Made by a program: the position numbers and the translations under genes
Source of the DNA: Methylotetracoccus oryzae
GTDB taxonomy: Bacteria; Pseudomonadota; Gammaproteobacteria; Methylococcales; Methylococcaceae
Length of the DNA: 64,000 bases
Direction of reading: 5' to 3'
NCBI RefSeq assembly: GCF_006175985.1
Contig: NZ_SRSH01000001.1
Span: 372,001-436,000, forward strand
Shown here: positions 26,547 to 35,307 of the stretch, piece by piece
Layout of the letters: each line of letters begins with the position of its first letter
How positions within the stretch are numbered: the first letter of the stretch is position 1
The notes under the pieces: generated by a model
Seen by the model: the letters and a program-made list of their open reading frames with translations, nothing else
What the model was told of the DNA's origin: nothing
Databases searched by the model: none

Positions 26547-27518
26547 TCAGCCCCGTTTGCGATCGGGCGGGCTCGCGTCAGTCTGGCGCGGAACGGATGT
26601 TCGGCGCGCCGATTTGATTGCCGGCTGTTTGACCGGCGTCAACGGCACCGAGCGAAAGCCTTCGTCGAGAATCCGCGCCATGGTCTGATTGCGGGTGGCG
26701 GCGGACGAGGAGCCCATCACGACGCCGATCAAGCGGCGCCCGCCCCGCTTCGCCGACGCCACGAGGTTGTAGCCGGAAGCGCGCGTGAAGCCGGTCTTGA
26801 TCCCATCCATGCCCGGATAAACTCCGAGCAGCCGGTTGTGGTTGTGGTAAGTACGACCGCCGAACCGGAATTCACGCTGGCCGAAATAATGGTAATGGTG
26901 CGGGTGATGGCGCAGCAGCGCCCGCGCGAGTGTGGCCATATCGCGCGCCGTCGTCCGATGACCGGGATCCGGCAGTCCCGACGCGTTCGCAAACCGGGTC
27001 CGGTGCATCCCCAGGGCATGCGCCTTGGCCGTCATCAGGTTGGCGAACCGCGATTCGCTCCCGGCCAGGGTCTCGCCGACCAGAACGGCCGCATCGTTGG
27101 CCGACTCTGTCGTAATCGCGAGAATGGCATCGCGCAGCGTGATGCGTCGCCCAGGCGTCAGGCCAAGTTCGGTAGGTGGCATCGCCGCAGCATTGCGGGA
27201 GGTGCTGAGCTGGCTGTTCAATCTGAATCGCTTGCGGTCCAGGGCGTCGAAGGCCAGGTACAGCGTCATCATCTTCGTGAGCGACGCCGGGTAGCGCGGC
27301 TGATCCGCATTGACGGCGTGTAGAACCTTGCCTGTGGTGGCGTCGAGGACCAGCAAGGAAGTCTGCGCGCCGGCTGGCGCCGGCGCCCCCAACGTCGCGA
27401 GGGCCAGTGCGATCGCCGCAACGACGCCGGCAGGGCGATTGCCCAGCCACGAGCGGAGCCCCGCATGGATGGCGATCGCGCTGAGTAACAGGGCGTGGTG
27501 GGTAAGCAACGCGTTCAC
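26547..27518 (-). CDS. D-alanyl-D-alanine carboxypeptidase/endopeptidase, PBP5-7 family (S11)
   Basis: A 323-residue serine peptidase of class S11. The three penicillin-binding motifs are visible: SLTK (S-x-x-K, with the nucleophilic Ser), SAN in TTESANDAAV, and KTG in GIKTGFTRASGYN. An extended N-terminus leads into a hydrophobic export signal ending near APAPAGA before QTS. The protein is about the length of PBP7-type enzymes and lacks the C-terminal amphipathic anchor domain of PBP5; the tail is instead basic and probably disordered. It trims or cleaves peptidoglycan peptides in the periplasm. The start codon is GTG at 27518, with no ATG available before the catalytic domain. It is convergent with zwf. 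Confidence 0.88.
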   Translation of the reverse strand: MNALLTHHALLLSAIAIHAGLRSWLGNRPAGVVAAIALALATLGAPAPAGAQTSLLVLDATTGKVLHAVNADQPRYPASLTKMMTLYLAFDALDRKRFRLNSQLSTSRNAAAMPPTELGLTPGRRITLRDAILAITTESANDAAVLVGETLAGSESRFANLMTAKAHALGMHRTRFANASGLPDPGHRTTARDMATLARALLRHHPHHYHYFGQREFRFGGRTYHNHNRLLGVYPGMDGIKTGFTRASGYNLVASAKRGGRRLIGVVMGSSSAATRNQTMARILDEGFRSVPLTPVKQPAIKSARRTSVPRQTDASPPDRKRG

Positions 27519-27662
27519 GGTCTAATCCGCAACGTTTGACTCAATCACAACAACAATGTTGTAGAAAGGTCGAACATGCGCCCCTGCCGGGCCCTTGTCA
27601 AGTCTCGTCTTCTCGTTGCGGATGCCGGCTTGCCGGTTAATTGGGCGTCACGCAGTGCGCGC

Positions 27663-27761
27663 TCAGGCAAAGACCGTCGTCACCAACATCCCCACGATGA
27701 TCAGAATCAACACGACGGCCCAGAGCAGGCGGTAGTTGACGTTCACTTGCTGCTTATCCAT
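27663..27761 (-). CDS. 32-residue single-pass membrane peptide
   Basis: A short gene with a good ribosome site (GAGG nine bases before the ATG at 27761). The product starts MDKQQVNVNYRLLWAVV, continues as one hydrophobic helix (LLWAVVLILIIVGMLVTTVF) and ends in Ala. The polar, uncharged-to-basic N-terminus and a 20-residue helix fit a small inner-membrane protein with its N-terminus in the cytoplasm. I do not recognise a family. It lies 144 bases upstream of the carboxypeptidase start on the same strand. Support is the strong start context and the clear helix; length makes chance occurrence possible. Confidence 0.6.
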   Translation of the reverse strand: MDKQQVNVNYRLLWAVVLILIIVGMLVTTVFA

Positions 27762-27922
27762 GTCCGATAACCTCGTTACGCTCCGCGGGTTTAGCGAGAC
27801 TCATCACGCGGGACGGAAGGAACGGCCTACCGACTGCCTCCCCGTGACACGGGGGCTAGCGTAAACCATCGAGTGGACGGGTGCACGCGATGGCCGACTT
27901 CCTCTCCCCATCGCGCAGCAGA

Positions 27923-28177
27923 TCACGCTCGGGCCGAAGGCAGCCGGGCGCTGCGAATGGCCTGTGCCAGCGCGCGGCGCTGGGCGGTGTTCAGCCATTT
28001 ATCACACCATGCCGCGAGATCGAGCGCATTGTCCTGCGCCGCTGCGAAATCCGCCTGCGCCTGCAGCGGACCTTCGGTCGGCCACCACGACCGCTCCTCG
28101 AACTGCTGGCGGATGTAACGCCGGGCGACTTCGAGCTCGGACCCGTCGATCGCGACGGGGAAACGGGATTGGGTCAT
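27923..28177 (-). CDS. small soluble protein of unknown function
   Basis: An 84-residue protein with an excellent ribosome site (CGGAGGCTCCCG directly before the ATG at 28177). It is acidic in the middle and helical, with aromatic residues in FEERSWWPTEGPLQ and a single cysteine in AAWCDKWLNTAQRRAL. No signal peptide or membrane helix is present. I do not recognise the family. It is on the same strand as the 32-residue peptide, 161 bases upstream of it. Confidence 0.65.
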   Translation of the reverse strand: MTQSRFPVAIDGSELEVARRYIRQQFEERSWWPTEGPLQAQADFAAAQDNALDLAAWCDKWLNTAQRRALAQAIRSARLPSARA

Positions 28178-28533
28178 CGGGAGCCTCCGCTGTCAGGTCG
28201 TATGGATGGGAAATGGCGTTATCGGCCGTTCGCTTCAACCCGTCCTGAGAGTTCGGGCTTGGAAAACGCGTACGATCGTGAGCTTAGCGCGCACGGCTGG
28301 ATCTCCGAACACGACATGTGGTTCAACGGCTTTACTGCCCGCGTCCCGACACGCTACGGTCCGTTCGATGAGGGTCGGGCCGAACGCCGTCGTGGCGATC
28401 CGCATCCGTTCGATCGGCCACGCCCCTTCGCTTCGATCCAGCTATTGACCCAGCCCTGGCAAAAGGGGACTCTTGTCGTCGTTCATTCACTGGCCGTACC
28501 GAAAGTGTCACGGTCCCGCTCCGTCTTCCCGTT
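28178..28533 (+). other. intergenic region, one doubtful open frame
   Basis: An open frame from ATG 28202 to 28537 (111 codons) crosses this gap and overlaps the next gene by four bases. Its product has no recognised domain, no clear ribosome site, and an Arg/Pro-rich second half, so I leave it uncalled. Nothing else stands out. Confidence 0.4.
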
Positions 28534-29052
28534 ATGAAATCCTGCCGCGCTGTATTATTTGTTCTCGGTCTAGGCATCACCACGGCACGCGAGGCAATCG
28601 CGACCGACTGGTGGCTCGTTCCTGCCGGCCCGGACGGCCCCGGTGACGCGATGGTCTATGTCGACAAATCGAGCATGCGTAGAACCCGGGGAACCGGCAT
28701 CGTCAACGCGACCACCTGGATCTTCCATCGGCAGGAACAAGCCTCCGAGTTCGGCAGTTACCGGAGCGAAAGAGCTCGCATGACCCTGAATTGCGAAACC
28801 CGCGAGGCCGGGGCGGATTCCGGCTCGCTGTTGAACGCTTTCGGCGGTGTGGTTCACCGCTACAAGTCGGACACCGCACCGATGAAGCCTATTGACGGAA
28901 GGTCGACCGACGCGGTCATGGCCACCTTCATGTGCAGCGATGGCAAGCAGCCGCCGCGATCACTGCCTGTCTACGACCCCGCCCGGGATGTCGACCAACG
29001 CTTTCTTCAACTCGACCGGGAGCGCGGCGCCAGCGCGGTGCCCGCCCGCTAG
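28534..29052 (+). CDS. exported protein resembling surface-adhesin E-type small proteins
   Basis: A 172-residue protein with a signal peptide (about 1-23, MKSCRAVLFVLGLGITTAREA). The mature part begins DWWLVPAG, has YVDKSSMRRTRGTGIVNATTW, and contains two cysteines (LNCETRE and FMCSDGK) likely to be disulfide-bonded. The W...YVD...S...R...V.TW pattern, with a later YRSERARMTLNC segment, resembles small exported proteins annotated as surface-adhesin protein E-like. That is a pattern resemblance only. It sits 44 bases upstream of the phosphohexomutase gene on the same strand and may be co-transcribed with it by chance of location. Confidence 0.7.
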   Translation: MKSCRAVLFVLGLGITTAREAIATDWWLVPAGPDGPGDAMVYVDKSSMRRTRGTGIVNATTWIFHRQEQASEFGSYRSERARMTLNCETREAGADSGSLLNAFGGVVHRYKSDTAPMKPIDGRSTDAVMATFMCSDGKQPPRSLPVYDPARDVDQRFLQLDRERGASAVPAR

Positions 29053-29096
29053 GCCACGCGATCGACCACCGCTCCCCCCTTTCACTTGGCGAAATC

Positions 29097-30836
29097 ATGG
29101 CCCCATTGCCCCCGAATGACACCCCCCTTGGCACCTGCCTGGTCAGGAAGCCGGTGGCATTGCAATTCGGCACGAGCGGCCGGCGCGGACTGCTGCTCGA
29201 CCTGACGCAACTCGAAGTCTTCCTCAACGCACTGGCGGAACTCGAGTATCTGCAGTCCCTGCCACCTCAGGACGGCGGGATCGTCCGCGGCGATGTGTTC
29301 TACTTCGCCCACGATCTGCGCCCGAGTTCGAGCCGCTTCGTCGACCTGCCGCCGCGACGCGGGGAACTCGCGCAGGCCATCGAGTACGCGATCCGGACCG
29401 CCGGCATGAAGCCCATCAACCTTGGCTGCATCCCGACGCCGGCCCTGATGCTCCATGCGATGACCCGGGGCAAGGGCAGCATCATGGTGACCGGCAGCCA
29501 TATTCCGTTCGACCGCAACGGCTACAAGCTCAATACGGCCGTCGGAGAACTGTTGAAGCAACATGAAGGCCCGATCAACGAACATGTGCTGGAAGTCCGC
29601 CAGCGGCTCTATGAACAGCCGTTCGACGCATCTCCCTTCGACGAACAGGGGATGCTCAAATCAGGATCGTCGGCACTGTCCCAAGCTCGCGATGACGCTG
29701 CGCTGGCTTATCTCGCACGCTACACCCAGTTCTTCGGCGACTCGGCCCTGCGCGGCCTGCGTTTGCTGGTCTACCAGCATTCCGCGGTGGGACGCGACCT
29801 GCTGCCGGAGATCCTGCGCAGCGTCGGCGCGGAAGTCGTCTGTGCCGGTCGCAGCGAGACCTTCGTCCCCATCGATACCGAGAACATCGGTGCGGCGGAA
29901 TTGGCCGCGGTACAAACGCTCTTCGATGAGGCCGTCGCAGAGTACGGCGCCTTCGACGCGGTTGTCTCCACCGACGGCGACAGTGACCGCCCGCTCATCC
30001 TCGGAGTCGAGCCCGGCACGCAAACCCTGCGCTTTTTCGGTGGCGATCTGGTCGGCATGGTCACCGCCGAGTACCTCGGTGCGGATGCCGCCGTCGTTCC
30101 CATCAGCTGCAACGATGCCATCGATCGCGGCCGGCTGAAGTCCATCACCGAGCCGAAGACGCGTATCGGCTCTCCTTTCGTGATCGCCGGCATGGAACGA
30201 GCCCGCGCCCAGGGCAAGAGCGCGGTGTGCGGATGGGAGGCCAACGGCGGTTTCCTGACGGGCACCGATTTTGTTCGCGACGGGCGCGTGCTGGCCGCAC
30301 TGCCGACCCGCGACTCAGTGCTGCCGATGTTGGCGGTGCTCAGCGCGAGCCGGGCGGCCGGTATGGCCCTGACCGAGTTGTTCGGACAATTGCCAGCGCG
30401 GTTCAGCCGTGCCGCGCTGTTGAAGGACTTCCCCCGACCCGTCGGTCTGGAGATCGTTCGTCGTCTGTCTCCAGTCGATCCGGCTGTCGCCGAATTAGGT
30501 TTTGCCGACGGCAGCCCCGCGGCACGGTCAGCGGGCGGAGCCCGGTACCCGCTGGACGAAGCGGCGGCTGATCGCGCGACGGCCATACGGCAGGATCTGA
30601 CCCACTTCTTCACCCCGGGACTCGGCTTCGCACCCATCTCCGCACTGAGCTTCGTCGACGGCGTCAGGATCTTTTTCCTCAACGGTGAGGTCGCGCACTT
30701 GCGTCCCTCGGGCAACGCCGATGAGCTTCGGATCTATGCGGTCGCCGACACACAGGCGCGCGCGGATGCCATCGTCGCCGCCGCGATTGCCGAACCGGGC
30801 GGGATACTCCGTCAGCTCGAACGCTGGGCACGGTAA
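29097..30836 (+). CDS. phosphohexomutase (phosphomannomutase/phosphoglucomutase superfamily)
   Basis: A 579-residue alpha-D-phosphohexomutase. The catalytic phosphoserine is Ser134 in VTGSHIPFDRNGYKL, the magnesium loop is DGDSDRP from Asp293, the sugar-binding loop is GWEANGGFLTG, and FGTSGRRG near residue 24 is the N-terminal substrate loop. It interconverts hexose 1- and 6-phosphates; mannose, glucose or glucosamine specificity cannot be told. It is longer than the usual 450-480 residues, mainly in the region after residue 150 and near the C-terminus. Start at 29097 follows GGCGAAATC; the frame is open upstream but overlaps the previous gene. A strong hairpin follows the stop. Confidence 0.88.
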   Translation: MAPLPPNDTPLGTCLVRKPVALQFGTSGRRGLLLDLTQLEVFLNALAELEYLQSLPPQDGGIVRGDVFYFAHDLRPSSSRFVDLPPRRGELAQAIEYAIRTAGMKPINLGCIPTPALMLHAMTRGKGSIMVTGSHIPFDRNGYKLNTAVGELLKQHEGPINEHVLEVRQRLYEQPFDASPFDEQGMLKSGSSALSQARDDAALAYLARYTQFFGDSALRGLRLLVYQHSAVGRDLLPEILRSVGAEVVCAGRSETFVPIDTENIGAAELAAVQTLFDEAVAEYGAFDAVVSTDGDSDRPLILGVEPGTQTLRFFGGDLVGMVTAEYLGADAAVVPISCNDAIDRGRLKSITEPKTRIGSPFVIAGMERARAQGKSAVCGWEANGGFLTGTDFVRDGRVLAALPTRDSVLPMLAVLSASRAAGMALTELFGQLPARFSRAALLKDFPRPVGLEIVRRLSPVDPAVAELGFADGSPAARSAGGARYPLDEAAADRATAIRQDLTHFFTPGLGFAPISALSFVDGVRIFFLNGEVAHLRPSGNADELRIYAVADTQARADAIVAAAIAEPGGILRQLERWAR

Positions 30837-30870
30837 ACCGTCAGGTTCCGTGCTTGCGCCAAGCGACATG

Positions 30871-30905
30871 CCCCTTCCACGGGCGAGCGAACCGCCCGGA
30901 AGGGG
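30871..30905 (+). terminator. hairpin after phosphohexomutase gene
   Basis: CCCCTTCC-AC-GGGCG pairs with CGCCCGGAAGGGG across a seven-base loop, with a two-base bulge, 35 bases after the stop. It is not followed by a T-run, so its terminator role is inferred from position. Confidence 0.45.
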
Positions 30906-31084
30906 AACCGCGCTCGACTGAGCCTGTCCTTAACTGGGTAATGCCTGTGGGGCCGTCAACACGGGGACCGTTCGCATTGACAAGTGGTCGACCCCGGTGC
31001 ATCGTTCCGTCCCGGCGGAGACGAGGGACGTGAGGGTCTCGACACGACCAGATCATTTTTCAGAAGCAGTGAGGTTATCCGATA

Positions 31085-31612
31085 ATGTTTAAGGACTTAG
31101 TAAAATTTTCCAAGGCAGACACGCTGATGTGGGCCGGGATCGCCATATTCAGCTTGATCCTGATCGTCGCGTTCAGCCTCATGGCATCGAATCCGGGGCT
31201 CGTGGTCAAGAGCCTGATCGGTCTGGTCGTCGTCATGATTCTGCCGGGCTACACCATCGTGAAGCTCTTTTTCGACCACATTCAGATCAGCGACAACATG
31301 ACCAAGAATCCCGACATCAACAAGGCACTGGACAAGTTGATCATGTCGATCGGGATCAGCGTCGCGTGCATCATTCCGCTCAACTTCGTCTGGAACTATC
31401 TGCTGACGATGGGTGGCGGCGAAGGTGGCGCCCCGGATTGCGCGGCCGGTGCCGATTGCAAACCCTCCGGCAGCAACCTGTGGGGCAACGTCGACGAAGA
31501 ACTCATCTATACCGGTTCTGCAAGTTGGCGTTCGCTGGCGACGGTGATTCTGGTCATCGGCATCGCCGTGGGTTACCGCGTTTTTCAATACAAGCGGGTC
31601 GGCAAGGCATAG
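31085..31612 (+). CDS. integral membrane protein, possibly DUF1616-related
   Basis: A 175-residue protein with four probable membrane helices (about 14-34, 38-60, 88-110, 150-168). The second helix region reads LIGLVVVMILPGYTIVKLFF, recalling the LPGY motif of DUF1616 membrane proteins, although the whole protein is shorter than that family. A loop of about 40 residues between helices three and four contains two cysteines (PDCAAGADCKPSG) and probably faces the periplasm. AGTGAGGTTATCCGATA before the ATG supplies a ribosome site. It uses more Lys, Ile and Asn than neighbouring genes, which may reflect membrane composition or foreign origin. Function unknown. Confidence 0.75.
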   Translation: MFKDLVKFSKADTLMWAGIAIFSLILIVAFSLMASNPGLVVKSLIGLVVVMILPGYTIVKLFFDHIQISDNMTKNPDINKALDKLIMSIGISVACIIPLNFVWNYLLTMGGGEGGAPDCAAGADCKPSGSNLWGNVDEELIYTGSASWRSLATVILVIGIAVGYRVFQYKRVGKA

Positions 31613-31732
31613 ATCGGCGGGCTATCGATTGCCGCGCGACATCCACGGAACACCGAAGCCCGGCAAGGACTGACAAAGCCCTTCCGCGCGCGGGAGTTCG
31701 CGCTACAGGGCCGTCGTCGATAGCAACACCGC

Positions 31733-31767
31733 CCGACCCTCCCCAGCCGGACGCTGGGGAAGGTCGG
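31733..31767. terminator. long hairpin between membrane-protein and acyltransferase genes
   Basis: CCGACCCTCCCCAGC (31733-31747) pairs with GCTGGGGAAGGTCGG (31753-31767) with one mismatch and a five-base loop. It lies about 120 bases after the membrane-protein stop. No T-run follows. Confidence 0.45.
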
Positions 31768-31965
31768 TGTCGGGACCGCGCGCCAGCCGCTGCGCTGCTT
31801 CCAAGCCGCTCGCCGATGCCGGGCCAGAAGGCGAGGGTCCCGGGCATCGCAAGCGCGTCCTTCAACTTGTCTCGGTCACGGCGCCGCTGCCGCGCTCCGA
31901 GAGATTCGAGAAGCAGCCATCCGCGGGTCGGCGACGTCACCCGAGCAGCTACCCAGCCTACCACC

Positions 31966-31995
31966 GTGACGTAGCGAACATTTCGCGCTTATAGT
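31966..31995 (+). promoter_or_regulatory. possible sigma70-type promoter for acyltransferase gene
   Basis: GTGACG (31966-31971) and TATAGT (31990-31995) are separated by 18 bases, about 120 bases before the acyltransferase start. The -10 element is good and the -35 only fair, so this is a visual prediction. Confidence 0.35.
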
Positions 31996-32118
31996 GTTTT
32001 CGCCGAAAAATCAGTGGCCGCTCAGACGCCCGGCCGCTTCGGTCCTGCCGCCGGATCGCCGGTCACAGGGCAACGAATCGAGCCCCCGCGGCTTTCCCAG
32101 ACAGATGGTTGGCGACGC

Positions 32119-32889
32119 ATGGTCAAAAGCATCGACGAGGCGTTTAACGATTACTTCGAAATCGTTCCGGCGACGAGCCCTGAGCTCAAGAACGAAGTCT
32201 ATCGGTTGCGCTACCAGGTATATTGCCTGGAAACGGGCTTCGAAAATCCTGACGACTATCCTGACGGGCTCGAACGGGATGAGTACGACGAATCCTCCAT
32301 CCACAGCCTGATCCGACACCGGTCAACCGGCCTGTACGCGGCCACCACACGGCTGATTCTTCCCGACCCCAGCAATCCTGACCGACCGTTCCCCATTGAA
32401 CGCTACGCGAAGGTGGCGTTGCCGAGCAGCGTCGGCAAGATCGACCGGATGCATCTGTCGGAGATCTCCCGATTCTGCGTCTCCAAGGAGTTCAAACGGC
32501 GGCGCGGGGAACAGGGCTCGGCCACGGGACTCAACGATCAAAACTTCAATGAGTGGTTCGCCACCCCGGACGAGCGCCGGGCCTTTCCGCATATCACGCT
32601 GGCCCTGATGGCGTGCATCACGCGCATGAGCGCGCAATACGGACTCAGCCACTGGTTCGGCCTGATGGAAGCTCCATTGATCCGTATGGTCGCGCTGCTC
32701 GGAATCTATTGGACCGCCATCGGTCCGCCGGTCGAACATCACGGCCGCCGTCTGCCCTGCATCATGCCGTTTCCGGATTTTCTCGCCCCGGTTGCGGAAA
32801 AGAGTCCGGAGACATTGGAACTGCTATCGGACCATGGGCGATTCTGGCCACCGCAGGTGCCGCAACATCAGGCATCGGTCTGGCATTGA
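32119..32889 (+). CDS. PEP-CTERM/exosortase system-associated acyltransferase
   Basis: A 256-residue protein of the autoinducer-synthase/GNAT-like fold. The opening IDEAFNDYFEIVPATS, then EVYRLRYQVYCLETGFE and DEYDESSIHSLIRH, matches the acyltransferase found in PEP-CTERM/exosortase gene sets. Further family features are IDRMHLSEISRFCVSKEFKRR and HWFGLMEAPLIRM. These proteins resemble LuxI-type acyl-homoserine lactone synthases, and their product is unknown. Met at 32119 is chosen because homology begins at once. No exosortase (EpsH) is visible in the window, so the rest of the system must be elsewhere or lost. A methyltransferase gene follows 105 bases downstream. Confidence 0.85.
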   Translation: MVKSIDEAFNDYFEIVPATSPELKNEVYRLRYQVYCLETGFENPDDYPDGLERDEYDESSIHSLIRHRSTGLYAATTRLILPDPSNPDRPFPIERYAKVALPSSVGKIDRMHLSEISRFCVSKEFKRRRGEQGSATGLNDQNFNEWFATPDERRAFPHITLALMACITRMSAQYGLSHWFGLMEAPLIRMVALLGIYWTAIGPPVEHHGRRLPCIMPFPDFLAPVAEKSPETLELLSDHGRFWPPQVPQHQASVWH

Positions 32890-32994
32890 ACTGATGCGAC
32901 GAATGCACCCTCCGATACCCCTCCGAGACCCGAGCTTGTTGCTGCCTCTGCCTGCCGTGACCGTTCCCACCGCGCACCGGAGCAGCCGTACCCC

Positions 32995-33807
32995 GTGAAC
33001 AGCATCTCGTACGACATCGACTCCAGCCATCGCGATGCCGCAAGCGAAGCCGCCCGGCTTCAGGTGCAGGCGACGGCAGGCTGGACGAAGGAAATGCGCA
33101 ACCTGACCGGCTTCGGACTTCGTGACGGCATGGCCGTCCTGGAAGTGGGGTGTGGTCCCGGCTACATCACCGAACATCTGCTCAAGGCCCTGCCGACGTC
33201 GCGCATCACGGCAATCGAGATCGACGCTGCGCTCGCTCAGCAGACGGCGGATCGGCTGGGAAGCTGCGATCGCTTGCAAATCGTGCACGCCGCGCTGCTG
33301 GATGCGGAATTGCCCGACGCCGGTTTCGACTTCGCCATTGCCCGGCTGGTCTTCCAGCATCTGCCGGATCCGGTGGCGGCGGCCGTCGGCATCCTGCGCA
33401 TGCTCAAGCCGGGGGGCAAGCTGGTCATCGTCGACAGCGACGACGCCCTCTGGGGTCTTAGTGACCCGGAAATTCCCGAGATGGATGCCGCGCTGCAGAT
33501 CTATGGCCACGCGCAGGCGGCCCAGGGCGGCAATCGCCGGATCGGACGGGCTCTGCTGCGCATCCTCGAGAAAGCCGGCTTCGTCAACCTGGACCTCGAA
33601 GCACTCCTCAACCACAGCGACCTGCTCGGACTCGACGCCTTGCTCCCCCACCTGGATCCGGACCGGCTGTTGCCGCTGGTAGCCCATGGCGCGATGTCGG
33701 GTTCGACCTTCGCCGCATTCAAGGCTTCGCAGATGCGTTTCACCGAGGCTACGGCCCCCCTGCTGATGATGTTGTTGCTGATGGCTTGCGGGGAAAAGCC
33801 AGGCTGA
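32995..33807 (+). CDS. SAM-dependent methyltransferase, class I
   Basis: A 270-residue Rossmann-fold methyltransferase. Motif I is VLEVGCGPGYITEHL (around residues 48-62), motif II the acidic ITAIEIDAA, and motif IV the segment FDFAIARLVFQHLPDP, followed by LKPGGKLVIVDSDD. The C-terminal third is helical and ends in a hydrophobic stretch (TAPLLMMLLLMACG). The start is GTG at 32995; no ATG occurs before motif I except deep within it. The substrate is unknown; small-molecule targets are most usual for this type. It lies downstream of the exosortase-associated acyltransferase on the same strand, and co-transcription is plausible. Confidence 0.85.
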   Translation: MNSISYDIDSSHRDAASEAARLQVQATAGWTKEMRNLTGFGLRDGMAVLEVGCGPGYITEHLLKALPTSRITAIEIDAALAQQTADRLGSCDRLQIVHAALLDAELPDAGFDFAIARLVFQHLPDPVAAAVGILRMLKPGGKLVIVDSDDALWGLSDPEIPEMDAALQIYGHAQAAQGGNRRIGRALLRILEKAGFVNLDLEALLNHSDLLGLDALLPHLDPDRLLPLVAHGAMSGSTFAAFKASQMRFTEATAPLLMMLLLMACGEKPG

Positions 33808-34044
33808 ATTCGCCGAACGCCCCTCACCAACTCCAAACTCAGCATCCGCGCCTCGACGGGGGCTTGGATGCCGGGACGGCGCGAGCCCGCCCGCCCAACC
33901 AGCAAGGAACCGGCCGCGAGGCGGCGGGCCACGGCGCATCAGGGACCCCGCAGCGCCTCAGGGCTCTGAACGAAAGCCGTCCTGGCTTTGTTCCGAGCCG
34001 GTGACACGAAACGCCGTCTCGCCTCAGATCACAGGATCAAACGT

Positions 34045-35307
34045 TTACAAGGGCTGATCCTGGCGATCCGTCCCTGCATCACGGGAAGCGCTGGATGAAT
34101 CAGAAATTCCCTCAGGGGGATCGTTGCCGACCAACAGAAAGGCGACGGAAACCAGCGCCGCTCCCGCAGCATTCCCGTAAATCAATTCCTGGAGCCCTAC
34201 GCGCCCGCTCAGAATCCCGAACAGCGCGAAGCTCAACGGGACGGCAAGCGTGCAGACGCTTCCGAGCAGCGCAAAAAAACGCCCCTTGAACGCGTCCGGA
34301 ATGCAGCGCTGAAAAGCCGACAGCGCCAGATAACTGACAAAGGCCACCAAGACGCCCCAGATGAGTAGCAGCATGAACAACATGCCGAGGGTGCGGGCCT
34401 CGGCCAGGAACCACATGATCCCCGCGGAGGCCAGGACCAGACCGAAACGCAGCCAGCGCGTCCGGACGAAGGTGCTCGGCCACGCCGCGAAAAACGCAAA
34501 CAGCAGCAGATTGCCCAATGCGAACGCCAATTCCAGCAGCGACAACTCGAATCCTCCGCCGTTCAATACGTCGCGAGTCAGCAGCGGCAGGTAAAGAAAG
34601 ATCGGGGCGACGAAGAAGTTGATCAGCCCGAACAGCGCCATCAACAACACCGTGTCCGGGTAGCGGCGCAGGAATCCGTAACCGGTTTCGTGTAACGGCG
34701 ACTGCGCATCACCGCGCCGGGCGGCGAGCGGCGGCAGCCGCGCCACGAACACCAAGGACACGAGGAAACTGCCCGCATTAAACCAGAAGGCACCCTCTAC
34801 CCCCCACAGGGCAATCGCACCACTGCCGAACAGCGCCCCGAGAGTGGAGGCCAGATTCGGTATGGCGCTCTCCAGGGCGACCAACTGCGACAACATCTGC
34901 GGCCCGTTCGACAGCGGCGACAACGAGGCGCTGGCAGCCGAGTCGAACAGGGGGGTGAGCGCGAAGAGCGGAATGCACAACCCGAACAGGACCGGCACCG
35001 TCAGCAGCCCCTGATGAATGACGTAGGCCAGTGCGCAGGCCAACACGCAACGCCCCAGATCGGCCACGACCAGACAGGAGCGCTTGTTGACGCGATCGAT
35101 CAATGGCCCCAGGAACGGCCCGGCCAGCGCGATCGGCAGGGTTGCCACGGCGAGCAGCAAGCCGAGTGTCAGTTCGCGATTGGGTATGGATGCGTCGGCA
35201 ACGACCCACCAGGACAAGGCAATCGCAAACATCTTGTCCCCGGTCGCCGACACGAAACGGGCGAGAAACAGGTACTGAATCGGCCGGCTCGCCAGCGGAC
35301 CGCTCAT
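34045..35307 (-). CDS. MFS transporter, translationally coupled to the LuxC/PaaK-like fusion
   Basis: A 420-residue, 12-helix major facilitator, similar in layout to MFS_3/enterobactin-exporter-type proteins. The first helix region SRPIQYLFLARFVSATGDKM and the helix 2-3 loop LIDRVNKRSCLVVADLGR are typical of that group. Its ATG at 35307 overlaps the TGA of the upstream fusion gene (ATGA at 35304-35307), so the two are co-translated and probably act together: the carrier may export the product of the fusion enzyme. The C-terminal tail after the last helix is short, polar and acidic. Substrate is unknown. Confidence 0.88.
   Translation of the reverse strand: MSGPLASRPIQYLFLARFVSATGDKMFAIALSWWVVADASIPNRELTLGLLLAVATLPIALAGPFLGPLIDRVNKRSCLVVADLGRCVLACALAYVIHQGLLTVPVLFGLCIPLFALTPLFDSAASASLSPLSNGPQMLSQLVALESAIPNLASTLGALFGSGAIALWGVEGAFWFNAGSFLVSLVFVARLPPLAARRGDAQSPLHETGYGFLRRYPDTVLLMALFGLINFFVAPIFLYLPLLTRDVLNGGGFELSLLELAFALGNLLLFAFFAAWPSTFVRTRWLRFGLVLASAGIMWFLAEARTLGMLFMLLLIWGVLVAFVSYLALSAFQRCIPDAFKGRFFALLGSVCTLAVPLSFALFGILSGRVGLQELIYGNAAGAALVSVAFLLVGNDPPEGISDSSSASRDAGTDRQDQPL

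Larger units (their letters stand above)
31613..32118 (+). other. intergenic region with terminator-like hairpin and likely promoter
   Basis: No gene is supported in these 506 bases. The first part holds a strong hairpin (31733-31767); the last part holds a promoter-like pair (31966-31995). The rest is GC-rich without recognised structure. The frame of the acyltransferase is open upstream to 32014, but its homology begins only after 32119. Confidence 0.5.

Noticed and set aside
28202-28537. 111-codon frame overlapping the start of the exported protein gene
   Set aside because: No recognisable domain, no clear ribosome site, skewed composition in its second half.
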